Assembly: GCA_050944015.1 (NCBI GenBank) | Contig: JBMNQG010000062.1 | Coordinates: 1-9,916 of the forward strand | Direction: 5' to 3' | Length of the DNA: 9,916 nt | DNA from: DUOX01 sp050944015 | Lineage (GTDB): Bacteria; Bacillota; Clostridia; Oscillospirales; Oscillospiraceae | Shown here: piece after piece, positions 1 to 6,479 of the stretch | Layout of the letters: each line of letters starts with the position of its first letter | Position numbering within the stretch: position 1 is the stretch's first letter | The notes under the pieces: generated by a model | Seen by the model: the letters and a program-made list of their open reading frames with translations, nothing else | The model's database searches: none | What the model was told of the DNA's origin: nothing | Translations under genes and position numbers: made by a program

Positions 1-131
1 CAGTTTTTTGCGAAAAAGCCGAAATTGCAAGGATACTTCAGAACCTATAACCGCCATGCATAAATCTCGGGGATTTATGAATTCATTGAATTAGTTTATT
101 TAATTTATAATTAATAATTATATTATTTTAA
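1..131. mobile_element. AT-rich foreign segment interrupting livK; possible end of a transposable element
   Basis: This stretch does not match the LivK protein that begins right after it, and it replaces the expected start, signal peptide and promoter of that gene. Bases 80-131 contain only three G or C, unlike the roughly half-GC genes next door, and an 8-bp hairpin lies at 59-79. No long reading frame is present: frame 1 is open from the left edge to a TAA at 61-63, frame 2 to a TAG at 92-94, and on the minus strand an ATG at 57 is open to the left edge. Any of these could be the end of a gene lying outside the window. The hairpin followed by an AT-rich tail without terminal inverted repeats would suit an IS200/IS605-type end, but no transposase is visible. 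Alternatives are a deletion junction or an assembly joint. Confidence 0.35.
59..79. repeat. 8-bp perfect hairpin in the segment upstream of livK
   Basis: CATAAATC (59-66) and GATTTATG (72-79) are perfect complements around the five-base loop TCGGG. There is no T-run directly after it, so it does not read as a simple terminator; about 50 very AT-rich bases follow before the livK homology resumes. It could be a recognition hairpin of a mobile element end. Confidence 0.55.
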
Positions 132-1163
132 CCGAACTTAACTGGCATTCCAATTGAGCTTGTCAAGGCGGACGCCCCCACTCCCGACGCGGCCACCGCT
201 GAAGTTGAGCGCCTGATTAACGTTGAGAAGGTCAACGCTATCATGGGCTCTTATTCCAGCGGAATTGCTTATGCCGGCAGCGCCGTGGCTGAAAAATACA
301 AGGTTGTCTGGTGGGAAAACAGCGGCGTTGCAGACAACATTACTCAGCGCGGCTTTAAGTATCTGTTTAGATTCGGCATAACGGGCTCGAACCTCGGCGA
401 GAGCCAGGCAAGAATTATTAATGAACTGGTTGCTGAAAAGCTGGGTGTCGATCCCAAGGAATTGAAAATCGCTCTTATCTATGAAGACAGCGCATATGGA
501 ACCAGCGTTGCTGACGGCATGCAAGCAGAGGCCGAGAAGCTGGGTCTTAACATTGTTTTGAGAGAAGGCTACAGCAACAAGACCACTGACCTGTCGTCAC
601 TTATCCTCAAAATGAAGCAGGCCGGCGCCAACGTCGTGGCCCCCACCTTCTATGTGGCCGACGGTTTGCTGCTGTTCAGGCAGATGAAGGAACTGGGCTA
701 TCAGCCCGATGCCGTGGTTTGCGGTGCGAACTCAGTACAAGACCTCAAGGAAGTTCTGGGCGACGGCATTAACGGCCTCATCCATGCCGACATAACTGTT
801 GCCAGGACTAATGAAAAAGCGGCCAAAGGCCTTGCGGCATACGTTGAAGAATACAAGAGCAGATACAACCAGGAGCTTTGGTCCGCGCACTCCATCCGTA
901 CATATGCTGGCGCTATGGTGTTCTTTGAAGCCCTTAAGTCGGCGAAGAGCTTCTCTTTAGATGACATCGCCGAAGCCTGCAGGGCAATAGATATACCTCT
1001 TTACGAAACAGCAACAGGCTGGGGCTGTAAGTTTGACGAGACCGGCCAGAATACAAGGGCTCTTTCCTTCGGTTGCGTCTGGTATGAGGGCAACCCTGTT
1101 TCCTGCTGGCCCAAAGAAGCAGCTGTTGAGGGCGTAGACTTCACCCTTCCCTGGAGATACTAG
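132..1163 (+). pseudogene. livK: livK-type branched-chain amino acid ABC binding protein, 5'-truncated
   Basis: Periplasmic-binding-fold type I receptor of the HAAT (LivJ/LivK) family, which would deliver branched-chain or related amino acids to LivHM outside the membrane. The frame is open from 132 to the TAG at 1161-1163 (343 codons); family members are about 370-400 residues. Homology starts abruptly at LTGIPIELVKAD, which is normally about 70 residues into the precursor, so the signal peptide, lipobox and first strand are absent. Hallmarks that remain are the INVEKVNAIMGSYSS segment (ligand-loop region), the interlobe segment ALIYEDSAYGTSVADG, and the C-terminal GQNTRALSF...WPKEAA...LPWRY block. 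An ATG at 243 could start translation, but the product would lack part of lobe 1 and could not be exported. Upstream the frame closes at a TAA (129-131). The gene is therefore either truly disrupted or joined wrongly in assembly. It lies 143 nt ahead of livH in the usual operon order. Confidence 0.85.
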
Positions 1164-1206
1164 CCGTAAATTGCTTTTTCGCAGGCACTTTGTAAAGTTG
1201 TAGTAA

Positions 1207-1243
1207 ATTGCATTTGGGTGGATTACTATCCACCCAATGCAAT
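1207..1243 (+). repeat. Intercistronic stem-loop between livK and livH
   Basis: ATTGCATTTGGGTGGA (1207-1222) pairs with TCCACCCAATGCAAT (1229-1243): 15 bp with one bulged T and a six-base loop. No T-run follows, so it is unlikely to be a full terminator. It more likely protects the livK mRNA 3' end or sets the binding protein to permease ratio, like the stem-loop after the other binding-protein gene in this window. Confidence 0.7.
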
Positions 1244-1257
1244 ATGACAGGGCTTCT

Positions 1258-1286
1258 TTGATATTTTCCAAAGCAGCTTATGTAAA
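1258..1286 (+). promoter_or_regulatory. Weak candidate internal promoter before livH
   Basis: TTGATA (1258-1263, five of six to the -35 consensus), a 17-base spacer and TGTAAA (1281-1286, four of six to -10). The predicted start would lie only about 14 nt before the livH ATG, which barely leaves room for the ribosome binding site. It matters only because the normal operon promoter upstream of livK is missing here. Confidence 0.22.
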
Positions 1287-1306
1287 TTTGGAACAGGGGT
1301 GTCTTA

Positions 1307-2185
1307 ATGGAGATCGCATTGCAATTAATTGTAAACGGTCTTTTGATAGGCGGGGTTTATGCACTGATAAGCGTCGGCCTGACGCTTATATTCGGTGTTA
1401 TGAATATCATCAACTTCGCCCACGGGGACTTTTTGATGATAGCCATGTACATGGTTTACTGGATAAACAGATTATTGGGCATGGATCCGTATGTGGCCCT
1501 TATAATAGTCGTTCCAATAATGTTCCTTATAGGGCTGGGAATCTACAAGCTGAACCTGAATCCTATTATTGGCAAGCAGGAACTGCTGACTATCCTGATG
1601 ACTGTCGGCATAATGATATTCCTTCAAAACCTGGCTTTGATGCTGTTCAACGCAGATGTGCGTGGCCTGAGTATACCATACAGCTACAGTACCATTGGAA
1701 CCGAATATGTAAGAATGGGCGTGACCAAGGTTGCTTCCTTCGCTCTGGCTATTATTGCAGCAATATTCCTCCTTTTGCTGCTGGACAAGACCTGGATTGG
1801 AAAGTCCATTAAAGCCACGTCTCAGAATGCTGAAGCTGCGAAACTAATGGGAATTGACACCAGGAAAACCTACATGATAGCTTTTGCCATTGGCATAGCC
1901 ACCGTAGGTGCGGCCGGAGTCGCTCTTGCGCCCATTTACTCCATACATCCTCATGTAGGCGCACAGTTTGGCACCCTCTCCTTCGTCGTTGTTGTCCTGG
2001 GAGGTCTGGGAAACGTTACCGGCGCAGTTGTGGGAGGCCTTATCATCGGACTTATCAGCGCGGCGAGCAGTTTCTTTTTGCCAAGCGGCTATACGGAGGC
2101 AGTATACCTTTTCATCTTCCTCCTTGTGCTGCTGTTCAAGCCTAACGGCTTATTTGGTAGGACGCGGGCAGGAGGTGGAAGGTAA
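1307..2185 (+). CDS. livH: Branched-chain amino acid ABC transporter permease LivH
   Basis: One of the two membrane subunits of a LivFGHMK-type importer; with LivM it forms the channel that accepts amino acid from the binding protein and is driven by LivF/LivG. The 292 residues match the usual length of about 290-300. The signature N-terminus GVYALISVGLTLIFGVMNII with NFAHGDF (residues 17-42) is diagnostic. Several hydrophobic segments follow, with the cytoplasmic coupling loop around residues 168-188 (KATSQNAEAAKLMGIDTRKT) and the conserved LGGLGNVTGAVVGG motif near 231-244. The ATG at 1307 is chosen because AGGGGTG lies a few bases upstream and the protein starts exactly at the family start. 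The TAA overlaps the livM ATG (TAATG), which suggests translational coupling. No lesion is seen. Confidence 0.95.
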   Translation: MEIALQLIVNGLLIGGVYALISVGLTLIFGVMNIINFAHGDFLMIAMYMVYWINRLLGMDPYVALIIVVPIMFLIGLGIYKLNLNPIIGKQELLTILMTVGIMIFLQNLALMLFNADVRGLSIPYSYSTIGTEYVRMGVTKVASFALAIIAAIFLLLLLDKTWIGKSIKATSQNAEAAKLMGIDTRKTYMIAFAIGIATVGAAGVALAPIYSIHPHVGAQFGTLSFVVVVLGGLGNVTGAVVGGLIIGLISAASSFFLPSGYTEAVYLFIFLLVLLFKPNGLFGRTRAGGGR

Positions 2186-3216
2186 TGGCGCATCTGAAAA
2201 GCCTCTTTGACAATCGTGCGAAACTGATTATCGCCATAGTGCTTCTGGCAATTGTACTTGCCCTTGCCATACCATCTATAATGGGTAATCAGTTCGTTAT
2301 GAACATGATTGTCATGATATTTATATACGCAACCCTTGCGAGCGCGTGGAATATTATCGGCGGATATGCCGGCCAGCTTTCCCTGGGGCACGCCTCATTC
2401 TTCGGCATTGGCGCTTATTCCGTCGTATTGCTGAACATCAACTATGGTATTTCCCCCTGGCTGGGCATGATAGTAGGAATAGTGCTGCCCATAATCGCAG
2501 CCATTATTATCGGCTGGCCATGCTTCCGGCTCAGAGGTCCTTTCTTCTGCCTGGCAACGATTGCCGTCGGCGAGGTTCTGCGAGTGCTGGCAATAAACCT
2601 CACAGACCTGACCTTCGGCGCCGTGGGTGTCAGCGTGCCAATGACTAAATACGGCTTTTCCAATATGCTTTTCAGCGGCAAATGGGTTTACATGATAATC
2701 ACAGCCATTATATTGGCGCTGGTTCTTTACGTCACATACAAATTGGAAAGGTCAAGGCTTGGCTACTATCTCGTGGCAATCAGAGAAGACCAGGACGCCG
2801 CAGCCAGTCTGGGCGTTAACGAAAGAAGCTCCAAAATTATCAGCTTTGCCATCAGCGCCATTTTTACTGCAGTAAGCGGTTCAATCTACGCCCAGTTCAT
2901 CCTTTACATAGATCCTGCCAGCGTGTTTGCTTCCAATATATCTCTGCAGATGGTGGTAATGTCGGTTATCGGCGGGCTGGGCACATTATGGGGACCAATG
3001 CTGGGCGCTCTGCTTATGGTGCCGATGAACGAGTTGATCAGAGCTTACTTCGGCGGTACCATGCACGGTCTTAACCTGCTGATATATTCGGTGCTGCTCA
3101 TTATCGTAATACTTATTATACCTAGGGGCATATATCCTACACTGGTTGACTGGGTTAAAAAGTATGAAAAAACTAAAAAAGACAGCGTGAAAGCGGGGGA
3201 GCAGACAAATGGGTAA
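2185..3216 (+). CDS. livM: Branched-chain amino acid ABC transporter permease LivM
   Basis: Second membrane subunit of the HAAT-type importer. The 343 residues are slightly longer than many homologues (about 300-330), owing to a lysine-rich cytoplasmic tail (residues about 324-343). Visible family marks are an N-terminal membrane segment (about 14-32), the motif WNIIGGYAGQLSLGHASFFG (55-74), FRLRGPFFCLATIAVGEVLR (114-133), the coupling loop AIREDQDAAASLGVN (198-212) and GGLGTLWGPMLGA (263-275). It begins on an ATG sharing one base with the livH stop and ends 8 nt inside livG, so livH-livM-livG are probably translated as a coupled unit. GGAGG at 2171-2175 upstream of the ATG is a good ribosome binding site. 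The gene appears intact. Confidence 0.95.
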   Translation: MAHLKSLFDNRAKLIIAIVLLAIVLALAIPSIMGNQFVMNMIVMIFIYATLASAWNIIGGYAGQLSLGHASFFGIGAYSVVLLNINYGISPWLGMIVGIVLPIIAAIIIGWPCFRLRGPFFCLATIAVGEVLRVLAINLTDLTFGAVGVSVPMTKYGFSNMLFSGKWVYMIITAIILALVLYVTYKLERSRLGYYLVAIREDQDAAASLGVNERSSKIISFAISAIFTAVSGSIYAQFILYIDPASVFASNISLQMVVMSVIGGLGTLWGPMLGALLMVPMNELIRAYFGGTMHGLNLLIYSVLLIIVILIIPRGIYPTLVDWVKKYEKTKKDSVKAGEQTNG

Positions 3217-3939
3217 TATACTTGAAGTAAAGAATCTTACTAAGTTATTCGGTGGACTCCCCGCTGTAAATGATGTCTCCTTTGACGTGGGAGAAAAAGA
3301 AATACTCGGTCTTATAGGTCCCAACGGGGCAGGCAAAACCACGCTTTTCAACCTGATTTCAGGCTATCACACCATAACTAAGGGCAGCATTTTCTTCAAT
3401 GGCATTAAGATTAGCGGTATGCTGCCTGATAAAATCTGCAAGATGGGAATTGCAAGAACCTTTCAGGTTGTAAAGCCCTTCGGACATATGACAACCGTTG
3501 AAAATGTCATGGTCGGAGCCTTCTGCCGCTATAAGAACCCTGAGATGGCCAGGAAAAAAGCCATGGAAGTCATAAACTTTGTGGGATTGGCCAACCGTGC
3601 CGATATGGTTGCCAGAAGCCTTACCATACCGACCGTAAAAGGCTGGAGATGGCACGGGCCCTTGCAACGGAGCCCAAGATCCTGCTGCTCGACGAGGTAA
3701 TGGCCGGTATGAGGCCAAGCGAACTGGAAGACACACTGGAATTGATAAGGAAAATCAGAGATTCCGGCGTAACAATCATTGTTGTTGAGCATATAATGCG
3801 CGCCATAATGCAAATCAGCGAAAGAATAATTGTTCTGGATCACGGTGTATTGATAGCCAGCGGAACTCCGGTCGAGGTCGCAAATAACCCGGTAGTTATT
3901 GAGTCCTACCTTGGAAAGGAGACTTCCTCCTATGCTTAA
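3209..3939 (+). pseudogene. livG: livG, branched-chain amino acid ABC ATPase, split by a one-base frameshift
   Basis: One of the two cytoplasmic ATPases of the HAAT importer. The first part (3209 to about 3631) encodes the Walker A GPNGAGKTT (residues 37-45) and the Q-loop in IARTFQVVKP (Q86). The rest is in the next frame: RKRLEMARALATEP, the Walker B ILLLDEVMAG, the switch histidine in VVEHIMRA, and the C-terminus to TAA at 3937-3939. At 3629-3634 the sequence CCGACC would restore one frame as CCGGAC, giving Pro-Asp-Arg, so a single G appears to be missing. The repaired protein would have 243 residues, normal for LivG is about 240-255. Without repair the first frame runs on in nonsense to a stop at 3698-3700. 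The region corresponding to LSGGQ reads SLTIPDRKRLE, a variant known in part of this family. The gene overlaps livM and livF by 8 nt each. True mutation, assembly error and rare recoding cannot be separated here. Confidence 0.9.
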
Positions 3940-4636
3940 AATAGAGAACTTAAAAGCCGGTTATGGCGATATAACCGTACTTAACGGAATATCTATTGAA
4001 ATCAATCAGGGAGAAATAGTTTCATTGGTAGGCGCAAATGCCGCCGGTAAAACGACCTTGATAAACACTATCTCAGGTCTCATTAGGCAGAGCGAAGGCG
4101 AGATTTCCTTCGAGGGCACCAGGATTGACAATCTGGATCCAAAAGACAGGGTGGCCATGGGAATTGTGCAGATACCTGAAGGCAGAAAGCTCTTTCCCCA
4201 GATGACGGTTGAGGATAACCTTATATTGGGCGCCTTCGTTAAGGAAAGACGGGTCAACTATAAGGCCAATCTGGAAAAAGTCTATACGCTCTATCCCCGG
4301 CTGAAGGAAAGACGCAGGCAGATGGCAGGTTCCTTGAGCGGCGGCGAGCAGCAAATGGTCGCCATAGGCAGAGGGTTAATGGCGGAGCCAAAACTGCTGA
4401 TGCTGGATGAGCCCTCACTTGGCCTGGCGCCTATCATTGTTTTTGAAATGATGGAAACAATACGCTCTATAAGCGAAGAAGGCACAACCATATTCCTGGT
4501 GGAACAGAACGTCAACCATGCGCTGAAACTGGCTGAACGCGCGTATGTCCTGGAAAACGGCAGTATCGTTCTTGAAGGCACCGGCGAAGAGCTGCTTAAT
4601 GACGAGCACGTTAAGAAGGCTTACTTGGGCATGTAA
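3932..4636 (+). CDS. livF: Branched-chain amino acid ABC transporter ATPase LivF
   Basis: Second ATPase of the HAAT importer, 234 residues, as is typical for LivF. Motifs in order are Walker A GANAAGKTT (34-42), the Q-loop region GIVQIPEGRKLFPQMTVEDN (77-96), signature SLSGGEQQ (134-141), Walker B LLMLDEPS (155-162) and FLVEQNVNHAL (188-198). The Gln in place of the switch histidine is usual for LivF. The fourth Walker A residue is Ala rather than the common Gly. The ATG at 3932 is preferred over an in-frame ATG at 3899 because AAAGGAGA (3915-3922) precedes it with good spacing and MLKIENLKAGYGD is the family N-terminus. The earlier start would add residues unrelated to LivF from inside livG. 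It is the last gene of the operon, with a terminator about 90 nt downstream. Confidence 0.95.
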   Translation: MLKIENLKAGYGDITVLNGISIEINQGEIVSLVGANAAGKTTLINTISGLIRQSEGEISFEGTRIDNLDPKDRVAMGIVQIPEGRKLFPQMTVEDNLILGAFVKERRVNYKANLEKVYTLYPRLKERRRQMAGSLSGGEQQMVAIGRGLMAEPKLLMLDEPSLGLAPIIVFEMMETIRSISEEGTTIFLVEQNVNHALKLAERAYVLENGSIVLEGTGEELLNDEHVKKAYLGM

Positions 4637-4725
4637 CCCCTGCGCCGAAGGCAGAGATATAGAATTGAGCCCCGCCATATTGGCAATGCAATTATTCCAA
4701 ACGGGGTTGTAGCAAGGATAACTTA

Positions 4726-4778
4726 AAAAAACAGAGCCGAAGTGGCTGCGAAAAGCGGACACAGCGGCTCTGTTTTTT
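4726..4778 (+). terminator. Rho-independent terminator of the liv operon
   Basis: A-run plus CAGAGCCG (4726-4739) pairs perfectly with CGGCTCTG plus T-run (4765-4778), a 14-bp stem whose last six pairs are A-T. The 25-base interior can fold further (4742-4749 with 4755-4762 around GAAAA, one mismatch), giving one long rod. As the arms carry both an A-run and a T-run it could work in both directions, protecting the convergent operons from each other. Confidence 0.9.
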
Positions 4779-4833
4779 GGGAATGCTTATATACCCTTTT
4801 ATTCCGGGGCGGGTTAATTCAATACATGGTTTA

Positions 4834-4876
4834 GGGGAGGCAGCAAGCTTTCGTTTTGCTGCCTCCCCGGGTTTTT
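4834..4876 (+). terminator. Second hairpin terminator between the convergent operons
   Basis: GGGGAGGCAGCAA (4834-4846) and TTGCTGCCTCCCC (4856-4868) form a perfect 13-bp GC-rich stem with a nine-base loop; GGG and TTTTT follow at 4872-4876. The T-run is on the plus side, so it is best read as a backup terminator for the liv operon. It also sits just after the stop codon of the minus-strand ATPase gene and may define that mRNA's 3' end, although the minus side has no T-run. Confidence 0.75.
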
Positions 4877-4889
4877 CATCAGTATTCAC

Positions 4890-5627
4890 TCACCTGGACC
4901 TGAAACGGGCGAGGAATTCCTTTGTCCTTTCGTTTTTGGGATTCAAGAAAATATTGGCGGGGGTGCCCTCTTCGCAGATGACGCCGTCCGACATAAAGAC
5001 CACATGGTTTGATACGTCCCTGGCGAAAGCCATCTCGTGGGTGACCACAATCATGGTCATTCCCTCGGAGACAAGGGCCTTCATAACGTCCAGAACCTCT
5101 CCAACCAGCTCCGGGTCCAGGGCGCTTGTAGGCTCGTCGAAAAGCAGCACCTCCGGCTCCATGGCCAGGGCCCGGGCAATGGCGACCCTCTGCTTCTGGC
5201 CGCCCGAAAGCTGACGGGGCTTGGCGTTGATGTAGGGGGCCATACCCACCTTGTCCAGATATTTCAGGGCGTTGACCCTGGCTTCCTCCGGCGATTTTTT
5301 CAGCACCTTGGTCTGGCCTATCATGCAGTTGCCCAGCACGTTCATGTTGTTGAAAAGGTTGAAACTCTGGAACACCATGCCCACCTTGGCCCGGTAGGCG
5401 GAGGCGTTGATGTTGCCCCCGATTATGTCCTCCCCGTGGAAAAGTATCTGCCCGCTGGTAGGGGTTTCCAGAAGGTTGATGCAGCGCAGAAGGGTGGATT
5501 TGCCGGAGCCCGACGCGCCTATAATGCTGGTGACGTCGCCTGCATGCACGGTAAAATCAATGTCCTTCAAAACCACATTGTTTCCAAAGGCCTTGGAAAG
5601 ATGCCTTACCTCAAGCACGGCGCTCAT
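4890..5627 (-). CDS. Polar amino acid (probably lysine) ABC transporter ATPase, GlnQ/HisP type
   Basis: Cytoplasmic ATPase of a polar amino acid uptake system, 245 residues, matching the family length. Visible motifs are Walker A GASGSGKST (37-45), Q-loop MVFQSFNLFNNMNVLGN (84-100, Q87), signature QLSGGQKQR (139-147), Walker B LLFDEPTSALDP (161-172), and switch histidine in VVTHEM (H197). The family-typical C-terminus GTPANIFLNPKNERTKEFL is present. The start at 5627 is chosen because MSAVLEVRHLSKAF is the conserved N-terminus, a G-rich ribosome binding site precedes it, and it overlaps the permease stop as ATGA. The frame stays open to 5738, but that extension only shadows the permease gene. 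It is the third gene of the lysine-riboswitch operon. Confidence 0.95.
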   Translation of the reverse strand: MSAVLEVRHLSKAFGNNVVLKDIDFTVHAGDVTSIIGASGSGKSTLLRCINLLETPTSGQILFHGEDIIGGNINASAYRAKVGMVFQSFNLFNNMNVLGNCMIGQTKVLKKSPEEARVNALKYLDKVGMAPYINAKPRQLSGGQKQRVAIARALAMEPEVLLFDEPTSALDPELVGEVLDVMKALVSEGMTMIVVTHEMAFARDVSNHVVFMSDGVICEEGTPANIFLNPKNERTKEFLARFRSR

Positions 5628-6409
5628 TTCCCCACCCCCTTCTTTCCGTTGGGAAATCTCAGCAGCCCGCTGGTGTGGGCCAGTGTATCCGTTATGGCCA
5701 GGTCGAAGGTATCGGGCCCGTCCAGCTTGCTCTCCCACCAGCGCAGCAGGTAGGCGGAAACCAGCGTCATCGTCAGGTAAATCGCCATGACAACGCTCGC
5801 CGACTCAAAATAAGTGTACTGGTTGCTGGACACAACCTTATGGTAATAGAACAGATCGGGGAAGCTGATTATGGACAAAACGGAGGTATCCTTGATGTTG
5901 ATTATGAAGTTGTTTCCTATCTGGGGGATAATGTTCCGCAAAGTCTGGGGGAAGATTACGTACAGCATGGTCTGGAAATGAGTCATGCCGATTGCCATGG
6001 AGCCTTCCGACTGGCCAGTGTCTATGGAAAGGATGCCGCCTCGGACTGTTTCAGCCATATATGCTCCGGTATTAATGGACACCACGATGAACGAAGCGGT
6101 CAAAACGCCCCATTTTATGCCTAAATAGTGGCCTCCGTAATATATGAACACCGCCTGCACTATCATGGGGGTGCCACGAAACACCTCCACATAGGCCCGA
6201 AGCACGGCTTTAATGGCCCCTATGGCAATCCGCTTTATTTTGGGATCCCGGCTGGAGACTGAAATGGTCTGCACAACGCCCACGGCAAACCCGATGAGGC
6301 AGCCCACTGCGGTTCCCAAAAGGGCCAGCACAAAGGTATACCCCGCTCCCCGCAGATACGAAGCGCCGTACAACCCCAGTATTCTTATTACTTCATCAAT
6401 AAATTTCAC
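5624..6409 (-). CDS. Polar amino acid (probably lysine) ABC transporter permease, HisM/GlnP type
   Basis: Membrane subunit of the polar amino acid importer, 261 residues; only one permease gene is present, so it probably works as a homodimer. Family marks are YLRGAGYTFVLALLGTAVG (18-36), VEVFRGTPMIVQAVFIYYG (74-92), MAETVRGGIL (118-127), and the ATPase-coupling EAA loop SEGSMAIGMTHFQTMLYVIF (134-153), where the usual Glu-Ala-Ala is Glu-Gly-Ser, followed by PQTLRNIIPQIGNNFI. The C-terminus extends about 30 polar residues past the last membrane segment. The start is a GTG at 6409 with only a weak GAGCGAGCGG site upstream, suggesting low initiation compared with the binding protein. The stop overlaps the ATPase ATG by four bases. 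A stem-loop lies in the 70-nt gap from the binding-protein gene. Confidence 0.93.
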   Translation of the reverse strand: MKFIDEVIRILGLYGASYLRGAGYTFVLALLGTAVGCLIGFAVGVVQTISVSSRDPKIKRIAIGAIKAVLRAYVEVFRGTPMIVQAVFIYYGGHYLGIKWGVLTASFIVVSINTGAYMAETVRGGILSIDTGQSEGSMAIGMTHFQTMLYVIFPQTLRNIIPQIGNNFIINIKDTSVLSIISFPDLFYYHKVVSSNQYTYFESASVVMAIYLTMTLVSAYLLRWWESKLDGPDTFDLAITDTLAHTSGLLRFPNGKKGVGK

Positions 6410-6437
6410 AGCCGCTCGCTCGCTTTCGTAAAATCAA

Positions 6438-6466
6438 GCAGGGCGCAGAAACACGGTGCGCCCTGC
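6438..6466 (-). terminator. Intercistronic stem-loop, probable partial terminator between binding-protein and permease genes
   Basis: GCAGGGCGCA (6438-6447) and TGCGCCCTGC (6457-6466) form a perfect 10-bp GC-rich stem with a nine-base loop, 13 nt past the binding-protein stop codon. On the minus strand it is followed by TTGATTTT, a poor T-run. Read-through would allow the permease and ATPase to be made at a lower level than the binding protein, a common arrangement for such importers. It could also be a 3'-end stabiliser. Confidence 0.75.
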
Positions 6467-6479
6467 GGTCATATTCAGT

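Noticed and set aside
138..524. Minus-strand open frame of 128 codons in the livK fragment
   Set aside because: It is the antisense shadow of the livK coding sequence.
1237..1812. Plus-strand open frame of 191 codons overlapping livH
   Set aside because: It is out of frame with LivH, rich in unlikely residue runs and shows no family resemblance, whereas LivH is unmistakable in the overlapping frame.
3899..3931. Upstream ATG as livF start
   Set aside because: The added residues come from the livG coding region, and the strong ribosome binding site at 3915-3922 points to the ATG at 3932.
5037..6124. Two overlapping plus-strand open frames (5037-5753 and 5675-6124)
   Set aside because: They are antisense to the ATPase and permease genes and have His/Gly-rich compositions typical of shadow frames.
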